Notes: generated by a model not told the origin, from the letters alone. Positions 36,096-45,500 are shown, counted from the first letter of the stretch. The stretch is DNA of 64,000 nt from an uncultured Paracoccaceae bacterium (GCA_947501355.1 CANMVA010000001.1:1945492-2009491); one strand, 5' to 3'. A program made the numbers and translations.

Positions 36096-36862
36096 TGCGA
36101 CGGCTGGATTGGGCGGAGTACCGGACCACCGAATACGACCGGATCGACCCGATGAAAACGGTCGCGATCCTGCCCACAGCCGCGATTGAGCAGCACGGGC
36201 CGCATCTGCCCGTGGGTGTCGATACGATGATCATGGAGGGGATGCTAGATGCGCTGCGCGAGCGCTGTCCGGATGATCTGGACCCGCGCATCCTGCCGGT
36301 TCAGGCGGTCGGCAAATCGAACGAGCATCTGCACGCGCCGGGGACGCTGACCCTCAGTGCCGAGAACGCGTTGCGCATCTGGACGGAAATTGGGCTGTCG
36401 GTTGCGCGGGGCGGTGTCCGCAAGATCGTGATTGTGAACTCCCACGGGGGGAACCTTGATCTGATCTCGATCCTAAGCCGCGAGCTGCGGGTGCAAGCCC
36501 GGATGCTGGCGGTGAAATGCCAATGGGGCAGTTTTGGCAAACCAGAGGGCCTCTATTCCGAGCGCGAGGCGGCCTATGGTATCCATGGCGGCGATCTTGA
36601 GACCTCGGTCATGTTGGCATTGCGGCCTGAGCTTGTCGATATGGAGGCCGCACAGGACTTCCGCTCGACGGCTGAGGGCGGGGCGATTTCACCGATTGGT
36701 CCGATCTCTTATGGTTGGATTTCGAGCGATCTCAACCCGGCTGGCACCGTGGGCGACGCGCATCTGGCGACAGCCGAGAAGGGTCACGCGACGATTGCGC
36801 ATCAGGTGAACGGGTTTATCGACCTGCTGAAAAAGGTCGCCGCAGAACCGATCCCGGACTAA
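36095..36862 (+). CDS. Creatininase-family amidohydrolase
   Basis: The 255-residue enzyme starts at an ATG overlapping the oxygenase stop by one base. Metal-site signatures are AAIEQHGPHLPVGVD, VNSHGGN and GIHGGDLETS. Family members hydrolyse cyclic amides (creatinine) or formamides. As the last gene of the operon it is a natural candidate for opening an oxidised ring. Its stop overlaps the convergent choline transporter gene. Confidence 0.88.
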   Translation: MRRLDWAEYRTTEYDRIDPMKTVAILPTAAIEQHGPHLPVGVDTMIMEGMLDALRERCPDDLDPRILPVQAVGKSNEHLHAPGTLTLSAENALRIWTEIGLSVARGGVRKIVIVNSHGGNLDLISILSRELRVQARMLAVKCQWGSFGKPEGLYSEREAAYGIHGGDLETSVMLALRPELVDMEAAQDFRSTAEGGAISPIGPISYGWISSDLNPAGTVGDAHLATAEKGHATIAHQVNGFIDLLKKVAAEPIPD

Positions 36863-37872
36863 GCCGAAAGGCGTTTGAGGACGTCGTCCTTGGTGACGGT
36901 GCCAATCATCTGGTCGCCCTGCATCACGCCCAAACTCGCGCTTTTGCCCAGCGTTTGCATAACCTCTTTGACAGGCGCGTCCGCCGCAACGGACTGCTTT
37001 GGGCAGCCCTTGACCGGCCCCATGACATCGGCAGCGGTCAGCACGCCGAGCGGGTTCATATTGGCAACGAAATCAGCCACATACTCGTTCACGGGATTAG
37101 TAAAGATATCCTGCGGGGTGCCGCATTGGACGATGCGGCCGCCCTCCATAATGGCGATGCGGTCGCCAATCTTGAAGGCTTCATCAAGGTCATGACTGAC
37201 AAAGACAATCGTGCGTTTCAGGCGCTCCTGCACTTCGAGCAATTCGTCTTGCAGCCGGGTCCGGATCAGCGGGTCGAGGGCCGAGAAGGGTTCATCCATC
37301 AGCAGGATCGGGGCTTCATTTGCAAAGGCCCGCGCGAGGCCCACGCGCTGCTGCATGCCACCCGACAGCTCGCCGACCTTTTTGTTGGCCCAATCGGTGA
37401 GCCCGACCAGTTCAAGCTGCATCGCCACGCAGGTCTGACGGGTCTCTTTGGATGCCCCCATCAGCTCCAGCCCCAGACCGACATTCTCGGACACGGTGCG
37501 CCAGGGCAGCAGGCCGAACTGCTGGAAGACCATCGCGACACGGTGTTGCCGGATATGGCGCAATTGCTTGGAAGAGGCGTTGGTCACGTCGACCATCTGC
37601 CCGCCATCATTGACCTCGACATGGCCACGCACGACCGGGTTGAGGCCGTTGATCGCGCGCAGAAGAGTGGATTTACCTGACCCCGACAGGCCCATCAGCA
37701 CAAGCGTTTCGCCTTCCTGGATCGACAGAGTGCAGTCATGCACGCCCAGAACCTGCCCGCACTCCGCAGCGACGTCCGAACGAGACTGACCCTCATCCAT
37801 GAGCGGCAACGCGACTTTAGGTTTGTCTCCGAAGACAATGGAAACGTTGGATATTTCAACTGCAACACTCAT
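36859..37872 (-). CDS. choV: Choline/glycine betaine ABC transporter ATP-binding protein with CBS domain
   Basis: The 337-residue ATPase has Walker A GLSGSGKST, FQQFGLLPWRTVSENVG, signature ELSGGMQQR and Walker B LLMDEPFSALDP. A C-terminal CBS-type domain (about 275-335; DQMIGTVTKDDVLKRL) could sense osmotic or nucleotide signals, as in ProV/OpuAA. It overlaps the permease gene by 4 bases. Confidence 0.88.
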   Translation of the reverse strand: MSVAVEISNVSIVFGDKPKVALPLMDEGQSRSDVAAECGQVLGVHDCTLSIQEGETLVLMGLSGSGKSTLLRAINGLNPVVRGHVEVNDGGQMVDVTNASSKQLRHIRQHRVAMVFQQFGLLPWRTVSENVGLGLELMGASKETRQTCVAMQLELVGLTDWANKKVGELSGGMQQRVGLARAFANEAPILLMDEPFSALDPLIRTRLQDELLEVQERLKRTIVFVSHDLDEAFKIGDRIAIMEGGRIVQCGTPQDIFTNPVNEYVADFVANMNPLGVLTAADVMGPVKGCPKQSVAADAPVKEVMQTLGKSASLGVMQGDQMIGTVTKDDVLKRLSA

Positions 37873-38702
37873 TTGCGTGTCACCCGAAGCATGCGGTCCA
37901 GCATGATCGCGACGACGACGATGATGAAACCGGATTCAAAACCCAAGGCCGTATTCACCTGGTTCAGCGCCCGCACCACCGGCACGCCAAGACCATCAGC
38001 CCCCACAAGGGCCGCGATGACCACCATTGACAGCGACAGCATGATCGTCTGGTTCAGACCGGCCATGATCTGGGGCAGGGCGTAGGGCAGTTCGACCTTC
38101 CAGAGCTTCTGGCTGGGGGTCGCGCCGAAAGCGTCGGCAGCCTCCAGCAGCGGGGTCGGGGTGGAGGTGACGCCAAGATGGGTCAGCCGGATCGGCGCGG
38201 GGAGAACGAAGATCACCGTCGCGATCAAACCCGGCACCATGCCGATCCCGAAAAAGACAATGGCTGGAATGAGATAAACGAAAGTGGGCAGGGTCTGCAT
38301 CAGGTCCAGCACCGGGCGCGCGGCCCGAAAAAGACGCGGGCGGTGGGCCATGGCGATGCCAATGGGCACGCCCAACCCCATGCAGACCACACAAGCCGAC
38401 AGGACCAGTGTCAGGCTTTCGGTCGTCTCTTCCCAATAGCCCTGGTTCAGGATGAAGACGAAGCCGAGCACGATGAACACCGACAGTTTCCAGCTGCGCT
38501 GGATCGCATAGGTCATCGCGGCGAAGGCGGCGATGATGACGAACGGGTGAGGCGTCTGGAGCACCCACAACACACCGTCGATCAGGCCCTCCATGACAAG
38601 CGCCAGCCCGTCGAAGAACCAAGCGCCATTCACCTGCAACCAGTCGAAGACCGCAGCGGCCCCTTTCCCGATGGGAATTTTCGTCTCTGTCAGCCAATCC
38701 AT
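37869..38702 (-). CDS. choW: Choline/glycine betaine ABC transporter permease
   Basis: The 277-residue membrane protein is of the ProW/ChoW type, with LSACVVCMGLGVPIGIAMAH, VLDLMQTLPTFVYLIPAI and EAADAFGATPSQKLWKVELP (the ATPase-contacting loop). It lies between the binding protein and the ATPase. Confidence 0.88.
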   Translation of the reverse strand: MDWLTETKIPIGKGAAAVFDWLQVNGAWFFDGLALVMEGLIDGVLWVLQTPHPFVIIAAFAAMTYAIQRSWKLSVFIVLGFVFILNQGYWEETTESLTLVLSACVVCMGLGVPIGIAMAHRPRLFRAARPVLDLMQTLPTFVYLIPAIVFFGIGMVPGLIATVIFVLPAPIRLTHLGVTSTPTPLLEAADAFGATPSQKLWKVELPYALPQIMAGLNQTIMLSLSMVVIAALVGADGLGVPVVRALNQVNTALGFESGFIIVVVAIMLDRMLRVTRK

Positions 38703-38713
38703 CTTGGATGAAG

Positions 38714-38741
38714 AAGGCCCCGCAAGTCTATGCGAGGCCTT
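38714..38741. terminator. Stem-loop between choX and choW; terminator-shaped on the plus strand
   Basis: An 11-bp stem (AAGGCCCCGCA with TGCGAGGCCTT, one wobble on the minus-strand RNA) starts 6 bases beyond the choX stop. The run TTTCTTTTTT after it is on the plus strand, so it could also stop antisense transcription. For the minus-strand operon it is an intercistronic hairpin after the binding-protein gene. Confidence 0.6.
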
Positions 38742-38747
38742 TCTTTT

Positions 38748-39674
38748 TTACATTCCGAAAGAGGCTTTGACAGCGGCGACGGCATCGCCGCCGTCAACGG
38801 TCGTCACGCCGTCGAGCCAGGACATATACATGTCCGGGTTCGCTTTCAGCCATTCGGTTGCGGCCTCTTCGGGGTCCGCACCATCATTGAGGATCGCACC
38901 CATGATCTCGTTCTCCATCGCCAGCGAGAACTCAAGATTGTTCAGCAGGGCGCCGACATTGGGGCATTCCGCGACATAGCCCGCACGGGTGTTCGTGTAG
39001 ATCGTGGCACCGCCCAGATCGGGGCCGAAATAATCATCGCCTCCGGTCAGGTAGGTCAGATCGAAATTGGCGTTCATCGGGTGGGGTTCCCAGCCAAGGA
39101 AAATCACCGGCTCGTCGCGCTTGGTGGCGCGATCCACTTGCGCCAGCATGCCCTGTTCAGAGCTTTCGCGCACCTCGAACCCTTCAAGGCCAAAGGCATT
39201 CGCGGAGATCATGTCGAGGATCAGGCGGTTGCCGTCATTGCCCGGCTCGATGCCGTAGATATTGCCTTCCAGCGCGTCGATATGGGTGGCGATATCCGCA
39301 AAATCAGCGATGCCAAGGGCGGCCCCGGCGGCATTCGTGGCCAGCGTATACTTCGCGCCCGTCAGGTTCTCGCGCACCGTGTCGACGGTACCTGCCTCGC
39401 GGTAGGGGGCGATGTCGGCCTCCATCGTGGGCATCCAGTTACCCAAGAACACGTCGATGTCACCAGCGGCCATGGACGAGTAGGTGACCGGCACGGACAG
39501 CACCTTGACATCGGCCTCGTAGCCAAGCGCTTCGAGAACAACCGATGTGGCCGCCGTGGTGGCCGTGATATCGGTCCAACCCACATCCGAGAAGGTGACG
39601 GTGCCGCATTCGGCGTGCACAAGGCCGGCCGAGGCGATCAGGGCGAGGGTCGCGGTGGTGGTTTTAAAGGACAT
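38748..39674 (-). CDS. choX: Choline/glycine betaine ABC transporter substrate-binding protein (ChoX/ProX type)
   Basis: The 308-residue periplasmic protein starts at MSFKTTTATL with GGGAG six bases upstream. Signal peptide to about residue 21. Aromatic-box features typical of quaternary-amine binding are visible: FSDVGWTD, VFLGNWMPTM and FLGWEPHPMN. It would bind choline or betaine; no bet genes are nearby to decide. Confidence 0.85.
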   Translation of the reverse strand: MSFKTTTATLALIASAGLVHAECGTVTFSDVGWTDITATTAATSVVLEALGYEADVKVLSVPVTYSSMAAGDIDVFLGNWMPTMEADIAPYREAGTVDTVRENLTGAKYTLATNAAGAALGIADFADIATHIDALEGNIYGIEPGNDGNRLILDMISANAFGLEGFEVRESSEQGMLAQVDRATKRDEPVIFLGWEPHPMNANFDLTYLTGGDDYFGPDLGGATIYTNTRAGYVAECPNVGALLNNLEFSLAMENEIMGAILNDGADPEEAATEWLKANPDMYMSWLDGVTTVDGGDAVAAVKASFGM

Positions 39675-40168
39675 CTGTAACTCCCAGTTTATGACTTTGG
39701 ACCGGCGGGCCGATCTGGCGAGGCCTTGATGCAGAAGGCTCTGCGGCCCGATTGCGGTCAACCTATGCCGGTTTGAGCTTGGGTTAAAGTCACGAATCCG
39801 CTTTGCTACCTGCCCGCGCACACGCCGTAGGAGAGCGCTTTGGCGCGGCGGATCATCCGCACGTTGCACCGGACTGTCTTATTCGGAAGAAACATCCGTG
39901 CGACCTACACGTCTTTGAGCGCGTTTCCCGCGATTGCGGCGAAAATGAGGTGGGCGTCTTGGCGTCTAAACACGCCTCTCGGCGGGCGATGGACCCAATG
40001 AAACAAGGGGGATCGCATGCGTTGCACCCGGTGCCCTTCGCGAAAGTCTCCAGCGCTTCGTTAAAATACCCGTCAACAATGCCATTCTATACACAGTTTT
40101 GTCCCATTCATGCCGCTCTTGTCGGTGATGGTCCGGTCGATACGGACTGACCTCAAAGGGCGCGACAG
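39675..40168. other. Intergenic region between choX and the first RTX-Hint gene
   Basis: This 494-base stretch separates divergent genes and must hold their promoters. TATACA near 40095 is a possible -10 element for the RTX gene, but I see no matching -35. I see no tRNA, riboswitch or credible coding frame. Confidence 0.5.
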
Positions 40169-43100
40169 ATGGCCAATTTTTTAAATGGTGTCTTATTTAT
40201 AAGTGAAATCATGGCCGACAACGCGGGCAGCAATGCCGTGGATGTGGATGGCGACGGCGTGGCCAACAAGGCCGACGAGTTTGTCGAGATACAGAATGCC
40301 AGCGGCTCAGCGATCTCTCTTGCAGGCTATGAAATCTGGTCGGCGAGTGGCGGGTTGCTCTATAGTTTTGGGGCCACCGATACGATCCCCGCAGGCGGCA
40401 CCGCCACGGTTATCGGCGAATATACCGGCACACCGCCCGCGGGCGTTTATGAGGCCACCACAAATAACAGCATCGACTTTCTGCCCGATGGCGAAGGGTC
40501 GCTGAACGATACGATTTATCTGCTTGATACTAGCAGCGGCGAATACGTGGCGATTGCCTATGGCGATCCGCCCAACCCGACGCTGCCCAGCGGCTTTCCC
40601 GGCACGACAGATGTCGGCACCGAGACGATCAACACGACTGTCGTTAATGGCACCTCGATCCAGCGCGATGGCAATGGCGATCTGACCGAAGCCAGCCCCA
40701 CGGCAAGTACCGCCGGAGAGACGGGCGTCGTGCCGGACGGTTATGTCGCGGGCACGGGCGGCGATGATGTGATCGGCAGCGGCTATACCGACAGCGACGG
40801 CGATCAGATCGACGGCAATGACGGGTTCCTGCCGGGGCAGGGGCCCAATGACGACATCGTCTATGGCGGGCAGGGCAACGACACGATCACCTCCGGACAG
40901 GGCGATGACACGATCTATGGCGGATCGGGCAATGACACGGTCGTGGCCGGGGACGGCGATGATACGATCTATGGCGACACGCAGACCTCGACCCAGCTCA
41001 GCGAAAGCCTGAACTGGACTGCCGCGGGTGGCGAAGGCGTCGACCTGAGCGGTGGTTTCACTCAGGATACCGGATCGGTCAATGTCACTGTCAGCGTCAC
41101 CGATGATGGCGGGCTGAACTCCGCCCAGGGCAGCACGGACCCGCAATATCGCACCGGCTCCGAACCGTTTGCAAATGACTCCGCCCTTGAGTTGCGCGGC
41201 GCTGGCAATGGCGGATCGGGCGTGTCGCAAACCACGACCGTGACGCTCGATTTCGACGTCAAGCCGGAGACAGAGTTCGGCTTTGGTGTCGAGAACGTGC
41301 AGTTCCGCATCAACGATATTGACCAAAGCTCTTGGGATGATCGGGTCACCGTGACGGCGATTGGCCCGGATGGGCAGCCGGTGACGGTGACCTACCAGAT
41401 CGACGGCAACGAAACGATCATAGGTGGCAACACGCTGGATGGCGCGGCGGGCAATGACACCTCTGGAGTGAGCGGCGGCTCGGTTCTGGTCACGATTGCC
41501 GGACCCGTGCAACAGGTTTTCATTGATTACGACAATGCCGGATCCGGGGCTCAGGCGCTTTGGGTCACGGATGTGCATTTCGACACGGTTGTCGATGATG
41601 CCCCCGGCAACGACACGCTCAGCGGTGGCGCGGGCAATGACACGATCTACGGCTATGGCGGCGATGACACGCTGAATGGCAACGCGGGCAATGACCAGTT
41701 GTTCGGCGGCGACGGCAATGACGACCTTTTTGGGGGCGGAGGTGCCGACACGCTTGAAGGAGGCGACGGCGATGATCTTCTGTCGGGGCAGGGCGGCGAT
41801 GACACTCTGCTGGGCGGTGATGGCGATGACATCTTGCGCGGCGGCTCTGGCGCAGACCAGATTGACGCGCGCGACGGCACGGGTGCCGACACTGTTATCG
41901 GCGGCAATGATGCCGATACAATTCGCGCCGATGGGGGCGACACTGTCAACGGAAGCGAAGGCGGCGACGACAACGACACGCTCATCGTCGAGAATGTCGA
42001 CCGCATCGAATATAGCCCGACAGATATCGAAGACGGCATCGTTTTCTTCTCGGACGGCACGACGCTCGACTTTAGGAATATCGAGAATGTTTCCGTGGTC
42101 GAACGGGACGGGATCGTGTCTGGCGACGCCTCGGACAACATCATCGATGGCAGTTATACGGGCGACCCCGATGGCGACCGCGTCGACAATGACGATGCGA
42201 TCATCGCCGGAGAAGTCGGCGAGGATGACATCATCGAGGCGGGCGCGGGTGATGACACCATCACCGGCGGGCTTGGCAATGACGAGATGTTCGGTGAGGC
42301 AGGCGATGACCAGTTCATCCTCGACGGGACCTTCGGCAATGATGAGATCATCGGCGGCGAGACCGACGAAAAGAATGGGGATGAGGTCTCTTACACCGGG
42401 TCCGAAGACGTCACGGTTGTCTTTGATGGCAACGAAACCGGCACGCTGACCCAAGGGCCGAACAGCGCTGATTTCTCCGAGATTGAACAGATCTCGACCG
42501 GGTCTGGTGACGACACAATTGATCTGAGTGGTGACAGCACCGGCATCACCGTTTTTTCCGGCGACGGCAGTGATGTGATCACCGGTGGCTCTGGGGCCGA
42601 TGTGCTGTTGGGTTTGGGCGGGGACGACACGCTCTCAGGCGGTGATGGCGCGGACACGCTGGATGGCGGCGACGATGCTGACACGTTCATCGGTGGCGTT
42701 GGCGACACGGTCATCGGCGGTGAAGGCGGCAATGACAATGACACGCTTGATCTGACCGGCGCCGGGCCGACGCGGATCAAATATGACCCGACCGACAGCG
42801 AGGCCGGCACGGTCGAGTTTCTGGACGGCGCCGGCAATGTAACCGGCACCATGACCTTCTCGGAGATCGAGACGGTCAACCATGTCCCATGCTTCACACC
42901 GGGCACGCAGATCCGCACTGTTCAGGGCCTGATCCCGGTGGAGCATCTGCAAATCGGGGATCGTGTGTTGACCCGCGACAACGGCTATCAACCGATCCGC
43001 TGGATCGGAACACGGCATCTTCGCCCCGAAGACCTGGCCCAAAACCCAAATCTGGGCGCGATCACGTTCCGCGCCGGGTGCTTTGGTGACAATCTGCCCG

Positions 43101-43471
43101 AACGGGACACGACCGTGTCACCGCAGCACCGCATGCTGGTCAGCGGCCCACAGGTCGAGCTTTATTTCGGCGAAGCGGAAGTGCTGGTGGCCGCCAAGCA
43201 TATGCTGGGCATGAGGGGCGTGGAGACGGCAGACGTCACGAACGGGCAGAGCTACGTCCACGTCATGTTTGCCCAGCACGAGATCATCAATGGCGATGGG
43301 GCCTGGTCCGAAAGTTTCCAGCCCGGTGATCTGTCGCTCAAAGGTCTCGATGATGCGCAACGCACCGAGCTTTTCGCGCTGTTCCCGGACCTCAAGCAAG
43401 AACGCACGCGCAACCGATACGGCACAGCCCGGCTGACATTGCGCCACTACGAGGCACGGTTGCTGCACTAA
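40169..43471 (+). CDS. RTX calcium-binding protein with lamin-tail domain and C-terminal Hint module
   Basis: The 1100-residue acidic protein has four parts. Residues 1-170 resemble a lamin-tail domain (LFISEIMADN, DEFVEIQNASGSAISLAGYEIW). RTX nonapeptides (GGxGxDxxx) occur at about 227-270, 480-567, 690-718 and 805-838. A non-repeat domain at 279-479 is also found in the last gene of this window. Residues 908-1100 form a Hint_2-type module beginning CFTPGTQIRTVQG, with block-B histidine in SPQHRMLVSG, and ending LRHYEARLLH. No N-terminal signal is seen, consistent with type I secretion; RTX repeats fold on calcium outside. Cys908 could drive autoproteolysis or thioester chemistry. Confidence 0.88.
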   Translation: MANFLNGVLFISEIMADNAGSNAVDVDGDGVANKADEFVEIQNASGSAISLAGYEIWSASGGLLYSFGATDTIPAGGTATVIGEYTGTPPAGVYEATTNNSIDFLPDGEGSLNDTIYLLDTSSGEYVAIAYGDPPNPTLPSGFPGTTDVGTETINTTVVNGTSIQRDGNGDLTEASPTASTAGETGVVPDGYVAGTGGDDVIGSGYTDSDGDQIDGNDGFLPGQGPNDDIVYGGQGNDTITSGQGDDTIYGGSGNDTVVAGDGDDTIYGDTQTSTQLSESLNWTAAGGEGVDLSGGFTQDTGSVNVTVSVTDDGGLNSAQGSTDPQYRTGSEPFANDSALELRGAGNGGSGVSQTTTVTLDFDVKPETEFGFGVENVQFRINDIDQSSWDDRVTVTAIGPDGQPVTVTYQIDGNETIIGGNTLDGAAGNDTSGVSGGSVLVTIAGPVQQVFIDYDNAGSGAQALWVTDVHFDTVVDDAPGNDTLSGGAGNDTIYGYGGDDTLNGNAGNDQLFGGDGNDDLFGGGGADTLEGGDGDDLLSGQGGDDTLLGGDGDDILRGGSGADQIDARDGTGADTVIGGNDADTIRADGGDTVNGSEGGDDNDTLIVENVDRIEYSPTDIEDGIVFFSDGTTLDFRNIENVSVVERDGIVSGDASDNIIDGSYTGDPDGDRVDNDDAIIAGEVGEDDIIEAGAGDDTITGGLGNDEMFGEAGDDQFILDGTFGNDEIIGGETDEKNGDEVSYTGSEDVTVVFDGNETGTLTQGPNSADFSEIEQISTGSGDDTIDLSGDSTGITVFSGDGSDVITGGSGADVLLGLGGDDTLSGGDGADTLDGGDDADTFIGGVGDTVIGGEGGNDNDTLDLTGAGPTRIKYDPTDSEAGTVEFLDGAGNVTGTMTFSEIETVNHVPCFTPGTQIRTVQGLIPVEHLQIGDRVLTRDNGYQPIRWIGTRHLRPEDLAQNPNLGAITFRAGCFGDNLPERDTTVSPQHRMLVSGPQVELYFGEAEVLVAAKHMLGMRGVETADVTNGQSYVHVMFAQHEIINGDGAWSESFQPGDLSLKGLDDAQRTELFALFPDLKQERTRNRYGTARLTLRHYEARLLH

Positions 43472-43859
43472 CGCGCCAATCCTGTGCGACAGAGCGATCT
43501 GACAAGCGGGTTTTGTCAGTTCCGAATAGAAAGGCTGGAGTGAAGGTCGTTGCGAGCATGACTTTAGCTTCTGCGCATAAATAATTGAATACTCTGTATC
43601 TTCTCGATACATATTATTTACATAATACTGATTATAAGAATTATATTTTATGTGTCAGCGCGCTGGAACCAACCCACAATCCCGGCGTGATCCAAGCCTG
43701 TCTTGCCCACCCCGACGCTGGCAACGACCTTAGCGTGATCGTATTCCGGTTCCTAACGTCTCTCCGCAAGACCCCTCGGACAAAACCCGGCACCGCGCGT
43801 TCACCGACCGATCCCGGTCAGCCCCTTGCGCTCACCCGCCGCGCGCTTACGATCCGCCC
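43472..43859. other. Intergenic region with an AT-rich core
   Basis: A weak hairpin (CTGACA with TGTCAG, 43499-43519) follows the RTX gene. Positions 43575-43650 are strikingly AT-rich for this genome and contain short inverted repeats (GTATC-GATAC; TATTAT-TTAC-ATAATA). No gene is supported. The core could be a regulatory region bound by an AT-preferring protein or a scar of foreign DNA. Confidence 0.5.
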
Positions 43860-45500
43860 ATGAATATTCTCTACATCATGTTTGACCAGTTGCGGTTCGA
43901 CTATCTCAGCTGTGCGGGCCATCCACATCTGCACACGCCCCATATCGACCGGCTGGCCGCCAAGGGCGTGCGCTTTACCAACGCTTATACCCAATCGCCT
44001 ATTTGCGGTGCGGCCCGGATGAGCGCCTATACGGGGCGCTATGTCAGCAGCCATGGCGCGGCCTGGAACGGCTTTCCCCTGCGCGTGGGTGAAATGACCC
44101 TGGGCGATCATTTGCGCGCAAGCGACACCGGGTGCTGGCTGATCGGCAAGACCCATATGACAGTGGACGCCAAGGGGATGGACCGGCTCGGCCTCGCCCC
44201 GGACAGCCTGATCGGCGCGCGCCAGGCCGAATGCGGCTTTGACGTTTGGTGCCGCGATGACGGGCTGTGGGCGCAAGGCCCGGACGGGTTCTATGATAGC
44301 AAGCGCAGCCCCTATAATGAGTATCTCAAAGCCAAGGGCTACAGCACCAACAACCCATGGGCCGCCCATGCCAATGCCGGAGTTGAAAACGGTGAGATCG
44401 CCAGTGGCTGGTTTCTGCAAAATGCGCGCAAAGCGGCCAATATCGACGAGGCTGATAGCGAGACGCCGTGGCTGACCTCTCAGGCGATTGCCTTCATGGA
44501 GGCGACAGACGGCCCGTGGTGCGCCCATATCAGCTATATCAAACCGCATTGGCCTTACATCGTGCCAGCACCCTACAATGACCTTTATAGGGTCGATGAC
44601 ATCCTTCCAGTCACCCGCGCCACGTCGGAACTCGACACCCCCCACCCCATCTACGCCGCGTTCACCCAAGGCCGTATAGGGCAGAGCTTTGCCCGCGATG
44701 CTGTCCGCGACGCCGTGATCCCGGCCTATATGGGGCTGATCAAGCAATGCGATGACCAGATGGGACGGCTCTTTACCTATCTCGAAGAGAGCGGCCGTGC
44801 GGATGACACGATGATCATCCTCACCTCGGATCATGGCGATTATCTGGGTGATCACTGGATGGGCGAGAAAGACCTCTTCCATGCGCCCTCGGTCAAGGTG
44901 CCGCTGATCATCTATGACCCCCGCGCCAGTGCTGACGCCACCCGCGGCACGACCTGCGACGCGCTGATCGAGGCCATTGACGTCACCGCCACGATCATCG
45001 ACGCCGCAGGGAGTGAAGTGCCCGACCATATCGTGGAGGGGCGCTCGCTCCTGCCCTATCTGGAGGACGCTGGGACGGACAGTCAGCGCGACTACGTGAT
45101 CAGCGAATATGATTATTCGGCCCATCCTGTTGCCAAATCGCTGGGCGTCGCGCCCAAGGATGCGCGACTTATCATGATCGCGGATCACGACTGGAAGATG
45201 GTCCATTGCGAAGGCGGCTTTCGCCCGATGCTTTATGATCTGCGACATGACCCGGATGAGCTGGTCGATCTGGGCGCCGACCCGGCCTATGCAGATCAGC
45301 GCGCGGCACTTTATGACAAGCTCAACAGCTGGGCGCGGCGCATGGCGCAGCGGGTCACGGTGTCGGACGCGGATATCGCGGCGCGCCATGGACCAGGGCG
45401 TGACACGGGTGTGCTGCTGGGCGTCTATGCGCCAGACGAGTTGCCCGCCGCACAGACCGCGGCCTATTGCGGCCCTGCCCCGAAGCGGCCCAAGCCCTGA
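43860..45500 (+). CDS. Sulfatase/phosphonate-monoester-hydrolase-family enzyme with atypical CGAAR site
   Basis: The 546-residue alkaline-phosphatase-superfamily enzyme has metal ligands in YIMFDQLRFD (Asp), TSDHGDYLGDH (Asp, His) and GKTHM. The nucleophile region reads SPICGAARMSAYTGRY. In sulfatases the cysteine becomes formylglycine within CxPxR or SxPxR; here the proline is alanine. Cytosolic, since no signal peptide is seen. It would cleave a sulfate ester or phosphonate/phosphate mono- or diester; the substrate is unknown. No sulfatase-maturation gene is nearby. Confidence 0.85.
   Translation: MNILYIMFDQLRFDYLSCAGHPHLHTPHIDRLAAKGVRFTNAYTQSPICGAARMSAYTGRYVSSHGAAWNGFPLRVGEMTLGDHLRASDTGCWLIGKTHMTVDAKGMDRLGLAPDSLIGARQAECGFDVWCRDDGLWAQGPDGFYDSKRSPYNEYLKAKGYSTNNPWAAHANAGVENGEIASGWFLQNARKAANIDEADSETPWLTSQAIAFMEATDGPWCAHISYIKPHWPYIVPAPYNDLYRVDDILPVTRATSELDTPHPIYAAFTQGRIGQSFARDAVRDAVIPAYMGLIKQCDDQMGRLFTYLEESGRADDTMIILTSDHGDYLGDHWMGEKDLFHAPSVKVPLIIYDPRASADATRGTTCDALIEAIDVTATIIDAAGSEVPDHIVEGRSLLPYLEDAGTDSQRDYVISEYDYSAHPVAKSLGVAPKDARLIMIADHDWKMVHCEGGFRPMLYDLRHDPDELVDLGADPAYADQRAALYDKLNSWARRMAQRVTVSDADIAARHGPGRDTGVLLGVYAPDELPAAQTAAYCGPAPKRPKP

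Noticed and set aside
39675-40168. tRNA or small gene in the choX-RTX gap
   Set aside because: No cloverleaf or T-loop pattern and no reading frame with a plausible start was found.
40307-42454. Long antisense open frame (over 700 codons) opposite the first RTX gene
   Set aside because: It mirrors the GGxGxDxxx repeats (GAT/GGC codons read backwards give Ile/Ala/Val-rich repeats), has no ribosome site and no family resemblance.
43585-43863. Small plus-strand frame through the AT-rich intergenic region
   Set aside because: No ribosome site, no motif, composition changes sharply within it; reads as intergenic sequence.
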